Source: Parabacteroides hominis
GTDB taxonomy: Bacteria; Bacteroidota; Bacteroidia; Bacteroidales; Tannerellaceae
NCBI RefSeq assembly: GCF_014287585.1
Contig: NZ_JACOOJ010000018.1
Location: 1 to 64,000 of the forward strand
Direction: 5' to 3'
Length of the DNA stretch: 64,000 bases
The translations under genes were made by a program, and so were the position numbers. Positions within the stretch are counted from its first letter, which is position 1. Each line of letters starts with the position of its first letter. The notes under the pieces were generated by a model that was given only the letters and a program-made list of their open reading frames with translations, was not told the origin of the DNA and did not search any database. Of the stretch, positions 58,975 through 64,000 are shown piece by piece.

Positions 58975-61900
58975 TTAGTTCTTAAGTTTACCCAATCTAT
59001 TTTCTATCATACCGGCGATATCGTCATCCCCTTTATAATTGTTCTGCAGGCTGGTGAGGTACTGGCGAGCCTGGAAGTCGTCACCCTGGCGGATATAAAC
59101 GTCGGCCAGCAGGATAAATCCGCGAGCCAGCCAGTATTGGTGAGGCGTACCGTTCTCGATGAAGTTCATCAGCACTTTTTCGGCATTCTTGTCATCGTTG
59201 GTGTCATAATACAATTGGGCCAACAGATATTTGGCCTCAGCACCGTGTACCGTGCGCGTGTCTTTGCTCAACTCTTTCAGGTCGGCAAGCGCCTTGTTCG
59301 CCTGTTTCTGGTCGATATAGGCTTTCGCGCGTACATAACGGGCTTCTGCTTCAAGTTCGGGAGAGAGCTTCGGTTCTTTCAGCAACTCGTCTGCCGCCAG
59401 AAGGGCATCCTTCTGCTGGCCGGTCTGCAAAGCGCAGCGCATGATACCTAAGCGGGCAGCCTGTTTGTTCTCAGGACTTTCGGCTACGATCTGCAAGCGT
59501 TTGAAGCTTTCCAATGCAGCCGGATAATCTTTGCCCAGGTATTCGATTTCTGCCGTGCGGGCAACCGATTCTTCGAGGAACTTGGTGTCATTGCTTGCAA
59601 TCACCGATTTGAAGCGCTGGATCGCCTCGTCGAACTCTTTCTTGGCGAAAGCGATGCTTCCTAAATAGAAGTTCGCATTCGAACTGAACGCTCCTTCGGG
59701 GAATGTTTGCAGGTAACCCGCCAGGCTACGGCGTGCTCCTTCATTGTCGCCACGCATAAAGAGTTTTTCGGCGGCGATATAGGTCAATGAATCCTGTTCG
59801 CCTACTTCCAAGCGGATATTGCCGCCTATCGAGTTGACATAGTTGGCATAAGCATTGATATCGTTGAGGTCGATATAGACGGATTTCAAATCCTGCAAAG
59901 CGACTTTAGCCTCTTCGCTACCCGGATAGTTACTGATCACCTGCTTGTAGGCGGCGAGCGCCTTTTCCGGCTGGTTGTCATTATAGTAAAGCAGACCGAG
60001 CTGGATGCCACCCTTACGGGCCAGGCTGCTCTGCGGGAATTCGCGGATCAGCTTTTCAAATGCCTGTGCGGCGGAAGAGCTGTTTTCGAGCAAGACATAG
60101 GAGCGTCCTTTCTCGAACAACGCATCGTCTACATATTGTGATTCCGGATATTCGCTGATCAGGCGGTCCATTGCGCTGATCTTGCCTCTATAGTCTTTCT
60201 GCAAACCAAGCAAAAATCCTTTCTGGTAGATCGAGTAATCACCCGCGGAAGGAGACAATTGGGCTGCACGTGAATAGTTTTCTTCTGCCAGGCTGAACTG
60301 GCGGTTCTGATACAGGCAGTCGCCGATACGGTTGTAAGCGTCTGCCAGGGATGCCGCCTGCTGGTTGCTCTCCAGGTCGACATACTGGCGGAAGCGGTTC
60401 AGGGCGGCACTGTAATCCCGCAGCTTGAAATAGCTGTAACCTAAGTTATAATAAGCCAGAGCATACATGTCCGTATTGCGCTGGCGCGTATTGTTCAGGT
60501 ATGTGCGGTAGTCGGAGATCGCATTCTCGTATTCGCCCATGCGGTAATAAGATTCGCCGCGCCAGAAATAGGCGTCGTTGCGGGCTTCCATATTATAAGA
60601 ACCGAGCGTGATTGCCTGGCTGAACAGGCTGACGGCTTCGTCGAGCTTGACATTGGCAAAAGCCTGTGTCCCGAGTTGGAAAAGGATGTCCTGTTTGGCT
60701 TCCAGGATCTTGGTGCTCGGATGTTTGATCTTGTTGATCGATTTCAGGGCGGCTTCGTAGTTCTTGGTGGTCAGGTAGACTTCTACCAGATAGTCGTTCA
60801 CCTTGTCCGCATATTGCGAGTTCGGGAAATCGTTCAGGAAGTCTTCGAAGATCGTCACCGACTCGCCGAATCCGGTAAAGGCCGTTTCGTGGATCAGCAG
60901 TGCGTAGTTGTACATGGCGACTTCTTTTATCTGCTTGTCGAAAGAAGAGGTGGCGGCAGCCTCGAAGGCCATGCGGGCATTGTTTTTGTCGCCCAACTTC
61001 AGGTAAGACTGTCCGAGATAGAGGTAAGCGTTCTGTGTCAGCTCGTCGTTCTGGCGTACGGTCCGGCTCAGGGCGTTGACCGCGCTACTGTAGTTCCCTT
61101 TGTTGAAGTAGCATACACCTAAGATGTACAAATCGCTGCGGAGCGGATTTTCCGTAGATGAAACATACTTGCTCAACATCTGGATCGCTTTTCCCTGGTC
61201 GCCCAAGTGGTAATATGAATCACCAACGATGCGATACATCTCGCTGTTGTTCTTGCTATCGGGATAGAGGGAGAGCAGTTCTTCACCTTCTTTCACCACC
61301 TTTTCGTATTTGCTCTGGATAAAATAAATCTGTGCGATGTAGTATTGCGACTGTTCGCGGTATTTCGGGTTCTCTTTCAGGCGGGAGAACTCGATCAGGG
61401 CATTGTTGTAATTCCCCATCGCGTAGTCGATGTAGGCGACATAATAGGTCGAAGCCTCCTTGTATTTGTCTCCGATCTGTCCGATCCGGGCGAAGTAGCC
61501 GCGGGCCTTTTCCATCTCGCCGGTCTGCAACAGCGAATAAGCCAGGCGGAAAGAATAGGCCTCCTGCTGTTCGGGACTCAACACGTCGATATCGGCCTCG
61601 TTGAACCAGAAGATCGCTTTTTCATATTCTCCGCGTTCGAAATGGACGGAACCGATCATATAATCGATCTCGTTGCTATGGCGGGAAGCCGGGTATTCTT
61701 CCAAGTAGTCCTTTAGCAACTCGTCTGCATTGGGGCGCCCCTGTTCATAAGCGGCATAGACCAGCATGTAGTCTGCCTCCTGGATCAGGTCGGCATCGGT
61801 GGAATGCTGCTTGTAGGCTTCCAGCTTGTCAATGCAACCGGCATAATTTTTTAAACTAAACAACTCTTTTCCTTCTACAAATAGGCGATCAGGTGCATCA

Positions 61901-61977
61901 AACTGGTACGACCGCTGCCCGTATGCGACATGACTCCCCACCACTATGCACAGTGGAATAAGTATTCTTTTCATCAC
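58975..61977 (-). CDS. Giant tetratricopeptide-repeat protein
   Basis: The protein is 1000 residues, with a signal peptide (MMKRILIPLCIVVGSHVAYG), then TPR units over nearly its whole length. The repeats follow the pattern of A-x-x-x-Y with GEYEKAIFWFNEA, GNYNNALIEFSRL, GDQGKAIQMLSKY and GNYSSAVNALSRT. Later units include GEYENAISDYRTY, RQFSLAEENYSRA and NQPEKALAAYKQVISNYP. Some units resemble outer-membrane assembly TPRs such as BamD/YbgF. It is probably a periplasmic scaffold for the barrel encoded six bases downstream. Confidence 0.85.
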   Translation of the reverse strand: MMKRILIPLCIVVGSHVAYGQRSYQFDAPDRLFVEGKELFSLKNYAGCIDKLEAYKQHSTDADLIQEADYMLVYAAYEQGRPNADELLKDYLEEYPASRHSNEIDYMIGSVHFERGEYEKAIFWFNEADIDVLSPEQQEAYSFRLAYSLLQTGEMEKARGYFARIGQIGDKYKEASTYYVAYIDYAMGNYNNALIEFSRLKENPKYREQSQYYIAQIYFIQSKYEKVVKEGEELLSLYPDSKNNSEMYRIVGDSYYHLGDQGKAIQMLSKYVSSTENPLRSDLYILGVCYFNKGNYSSAVNALSRTVRQNDELTQNAYLYLGQSYLKLGDKNNARMAFEAAATSSFDKQIKEVAMYNYALLIHETAFTGFGESVTIFEDFLNDFPNSQYADKVNDYLVEVYLTTKNYEAALKSINKIKHPSTKILEAKQDILFQLGTQAFANVKLDEAVSLFSQAITLGSYNMEARNDAYFWRGESYYRMGEYENAISDYRTYLNNTRQRNTDMYALAYYNLGYSYFKLRDYSAALNRFRQYVDLESNQQAASLADAYNRIGDCLYQNRQFSLAEENYSRAAQLSPSAGDYSIYQKGFLLGLQKDYRGKISAMDRLISEYPESQYVDDALFEKGRSYVLLENSSSAAQAFEKLIREFPQSSLARKGGIQLGLLYYNDNQPEKALAAYKQVISNYPGSEEAKVALQDLKSVYIDLNDINAYANYVNSIGGNIRLEVGEQDSLTYIAAEKLFMRGDNEGARRSLAGYLQTFPEGAFSSNANFYLGSIAFAKKEFDEAIQRFKSVIASNDTKFLEESVARTAEIEYLGKDYPAALESFKRLQIVAESPENKQAARLGIMRCALQTGQQKDALLAADELLKEPKLSPELEAEARYVRAKAYIDQKQANKALADLKELSKDTRTVHGAEAKYLLAQLYYDTNDDKNAEKVLMNFIENGTPHQYWLARGFILLADVYIRQGDDFQARQYLTSLQNNYKGDDDIAGMIENRLGKLKN

Positions 61978-62054
61978 TCCTTAGCTTTTATAATACAGAT
62001 ATATATAAATATAACGGTATATGTTGGTTCTAAGTTGCAAATATAAGAAATATA

Positions 62055-62570
62055 TTACTTTATATAGCGGTCTACTGCTTTTTTGATAGATTGCAATCCG
62101 AAATCGTCCGGATTCAACCGGTTGGCGGGCAGGATAATGATCTCGGCAGCATCGTCTTCTGCTTTTGCTCCGTTGAAGGATTCGGTGAGGCATTCGAAAA
62201 ACATATCGACGGTGTGGACATCGAAACCACAATAAGGATAAATGTTGGGAATGGAGAAAAGGTAGCGGCAATCTGTCAATTCCAGTCCGGTTTCTTCCTT
62301 CACTTCCCTGTGGGCGGCTTCTTCGGCTGATTCGTCCATGTCGACAAAACCGCCGGGCAGGTCGAGCGTCCCTTTGGCCGGTTCTTTGGCACGGCGTACC
62401 AGCAACAGTTCTCCTTGGGGGTTACGGATAAAGCAGGCGACAGCCGAGGAAGGATTGAAATAATAGACGAACCCGCAGGCCGTGCATTGTTTAGCTTTCT
62501 CGTTGCGTTCCACAAATGTCCTGGCTCCGCATTTCGGACAATACGTAAATTGATGTAAAGGATGGGACAT
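62055..62570 (-). CDS. Nudix hydrolase with N-terminal zinc ribbon
   Basis: This 171-residue protein has two CxxC knuckles (CPKCGARTF, CTACGFVYY) forming a zinc ribbon at about 11-33. A Nudix domain follows, whose box reads GGFVDMDESAEEAAHREVKEETGLEL (about 73-98) with all GxxxxxEx7REUxEExGU residues. This layout is like NudC-type NADH pyrophosphatases, but it is shorter and lacks the SQPWPFPxS motif, so the substrate is open. Confidence 0.87.
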   Translation of the reverse strand: MSHPLHQFTYCPKCGARTFVERNEKAKQCTACGFVYYFNPSSAVACFIRNPQGELLLVRRAKEPAKGTLDLPGGFVDMDESAEEAAHREVKEETGLELTDCRYLFSIPNIYPYCGFDVHTVDMFFECLTESFNGAKAEDDAAEIIILPANRLNPDDFGLQSIKKAVDRYIK

Positions 62571-62590
62571 GATATTTTATATTTAATAGT

Positions 62591-62654
62591 CAGGCACGGA
62601 TTACACGGATTTCACTGTTCTGACAAACCGTGTAATCCGCGAAATCCGTGCCTG
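62591..62654. repeat. CACGGATT inverted repeat
   Basis: CAGGCACGGATTACACGGAT... (62591-62615) and its near-complement (62630-62654) pair over 25 bases with three mismatches. Each arm contains two copies of CACGGATT or its reverse (AATCCGTG/AATCCGCG). It resembles a dispersed intergenic element of Bacteroidales and may act as a terminator for the ROK gene on its right. Confidence 0.8.
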
Positions 62655-62673
62655 AAATAGCTTTGTGTCTTTA

Positions 62674-63636
62674 TTATTTCACTTCCCAGCCCAGTGCGCT
62701 TGCGCCTAATACGGCAGCATCGCTTTCTTTCAATTGGGAGAATAATAGTTTTGTCTTGCCTTCGAACACTTTCAGCATGTTCTTTTCCATTGAACGTTTG
62801 ATCGGGTTCATGATCAGATCGCCGGATTTGGTCAGGCCACCGAACAGGATGATCGCTTCAGGACTTGAGAAAGCTACGAAATCAGCGAATGCTTCACCTA
62901 AGATGTTACCAGTGAATTCGAAGATTTCCAAAGCCAACTTATCGTTCTTCATTGCTGCGTCATACACATCTTTTGAAGTGATTTCGTCCGGGTCCAATTC
63001 GCGAAGCAAGCTGTCATCCTTACGGATTTCCAGAAATTCGCGTGCCGTACGGGCAACACCTGTAGCAGAAGCATACGCTTCGAGGCAACCTTGACGACCG
63101 CAACCGCAAGGACGTCCGTTGTTACGACGCATGATCACGTGACCTAATTCGCCTGCAAATCCGTCATGTCCGTAAACCAGGTTACCGCCGATCACGATAC
63201 CGCTACCGACACCGGTTCCCAGTGTGATCACGATAAAGTCTTTCATACCGCGGGCTGCGCCATACGTCATTTCACCGATAGCAGCCGCATTCGCATCGTT
63301 TGTCAATGCAACGGGTATTCCGTCCAGCTTTTCGCTGATCAGTTGTGCCAAAGGAATTTTACCTTTCCAGGGAAGGTTCGGAGCAAATTCGATACAACCG
63401 TTAAAAAAGTTGCCGTTAGGAGCTCCAACGCCTATACCTTTTATCTTTTCCGGGCCGCCAGCCTGGTCGATCACCAATGCCAGACCTTTGGCAAGTTCGT
63501 CGACATACTCGTCAATATCGGTATATTTACCGGTTTTAATTGATCCACTGTACAAGATTGTTCCTCTTGCATCTACTACGCCAAAAACAGTATTGGTACC
63601 ACCTATATCGATACCTACTACATAAGGCTTCTCCAT
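62674..63636 (-). CDS. ROK-family glucokinase-like protein
   Basis: The product is 320 residues from the ATG at 63636 (MEKPYVVGIDIGGTNT). An in-frame extension to 63705 crosses the promoter and is rejected. The ATP-binding GIDIGGTNTVFGVV, GIGVGAPNG, LTNDANAAAIGE (catalytic Asp) and the ROK zinc site GRPCGCGRQGCLEAYAS are present. It most likely phosphorylates glucose or a related hexose. The absence of a DNA-binding domain argues against a ROK repressor. Confidence 0.9.
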   Translation of the reverse strand: MEKPYVVGIDIGGTNTVFGVVDARGTILYSGSIKTGKYTDIDEYVDELAKGLALVIDQAGGPEKIKGIGVGAPNGNFFNGCIEFAPNLPWKGKIPLAQLISEKLDGIPVALTNDANAAAIGEMTYGAARGMKDFIVITLGTGVGSGIVIGGNLVYGHDGFAGELGHVIMRRNNGRPCGCGRQGCLEAYASATGVARTAREFLEIRKDDSLLRELDPDEITSKDVYDAAMKNDKLALEIFEFTGNILGEAFADFVAFSSPEAIILFGGLTKSGDLIMNPIKRSMEKNMLKVFEGKTKLLFSQLKESDAAVLGASALGWEVK

Positions 63637-63675
63637 GATTTTATATTTTAGATTAATAATGCTTTTTCTGGAAAG

Positions 63676-63706
63676 CAAATATAAGAGGAATCTGGTAAGG
63701 CGCAAT
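63676..63706 (-). promoter_or_regulatory. ROK kinase promoter
   Basis: Reverse strand TATATTTG (63676-63683) follows ATTG (63703-63706) by 19 bases. Confidence 0.6.
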
Positions 63707-63744
63707 GATTTTATTCAAAAAAAACCGAAATAGGCGTGAATATG

Positions 63745-64000
63745 TTACCTTATATGTTCTTTAACAGGTAAAATCTCAATCCAGTAATCATCCGGGTCAT
63801 TGATGAAGTACAAGCCCATCTCTGTGTTCTCGAAACAAATATATCCGAGTTCGCGGTGGTATTCGCGTACCTCGTCATAATTGCCGGCTACACGGAAACA
63901 GAGATGGCTTTCATTGTCTCCCAATTCGTATGCTTCTTTCCGGTCGCGAAGCCAGGTCAGTTCCAACAGGAATCCTGTCTCGTTGTCTGTCAGGTAAACC
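63745..64000 (-). CDS. gloA: Glyoxalase I / VOC-family protein, 5' end cut by window
   Basis: The last 84 complete codons are present; the gene runs past the window end. In-frame sequence reaches 64000 (YLTDNETGFLLELTWLRDR), so an apparent start at 63966 is internal. NESHLCFRV (metal His), EYHRELGYICF and FINDPDDYWIEILP (metal Glu) match lactoylglutathione lyase-type VOC proteins. These usually run to about 127 residues. Likely role: detoxification of methylglyoxal. Confidence 0.8.
   Translation of the reverse strand, partial: VYLTDNETGFLLELTWLRDRKEAYELGDNESHLCFRVAGNYDEVREYHRELGYICFENTEMGLYFINDPDDYWIEILPVKEHIR

Overview
The window reads as chromosomal DNA of a Bacteroidales bacterium, most like Parabacteroides or a close relative. 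This is inferred from Bacteroidetes-type promoters (TTTG, about 19-20 bases, TAnnTTTG), weak ribosome binding sites, an exbB/exbD/exbD/tonB set, porQ of the type IX secretion system, tandem DUF1573 proteins, an EF-G paralogue of the Bacteroides EF-G2 kind, and a secreted protein with a sorting-type C-terminus. No rRNA operon, prophage, transposase or recombinase gene was seen. Most of the window is ordinary core genome.

Layout. 1-9743: a possible tiny reverse-strand ORF, two META-domain lipoproteins, an orphan histidine kinase with a periplasmic binding-protein-like sensor behind a NamZ-type muramidase, an HD protein, LptD, ung and asnA. 9899-11096: tRNA-Arg, a DoxX protein and three identical tRNA-Val genes, with clear promoters for the tRNAs. 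11181-16803: purB, an rRNA pseudouridine synthase with a long Asn/Arg/Gly/Tyr-rich N-terminus, asnS, an Lrp regulator and a GNAT protein. 16873-22019: the TonB energising system (two exbD, a small membrane protein, exbB, tonB), interrupted by tRNA-Ser, tatD and a polyprenyl synthase. 22242-26199: porQ, cmk, ispH and pfkA. 26280-31312: a reverse-strand operon of two DUF1573 proteins, meaB and a phosphoesterase/PQQ-propeller protein. 31560-37247: a giant alpha-2-macroglobulin-like protein without the thioester motif. 37344-39957: folA and thyA, and a lipoprotein mutarotase. 40196-40341: a rod-shaped RNA resembling 6S RNA. 40424-45552: a small helical protein, a UvrA2-like ATPase, a zeta-toxin-like pair, hemW and a decayed RelE-type toxin-antitoxin module. 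45781-52850: an EF-G paralogue lacking the catalytic His, an LpxH-like phosphatase with a glycosyltransferase, metY and a MATE exporter.

The most interesting region is 52851-57051. Two perfect 38-bp inverted repeats (53131-53168 and 53296-53333), each with a core matching the remembered Bacteroides invertase consensus ARACGTWCGT, flank about 127 bp. That segment holds a near-ideal Bacteroides promoter which, as printed, points away from the downstream genes. This has the form of a phase-variable promoter. Flipping the segment would place the promoter upstream of an HU-like/DUF4469 gene and a large secreted surface protein. Between those two genes lies a 24-bp tandem repeat that can encode a 47-residue peptide whose stop codon overlaps the next start codon.

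57214-64000: a barrel protein with a giant TPR protein, a Nudix hydrolase, a ROK-family kinase and a glyoxalase-like gene cut by the window end.
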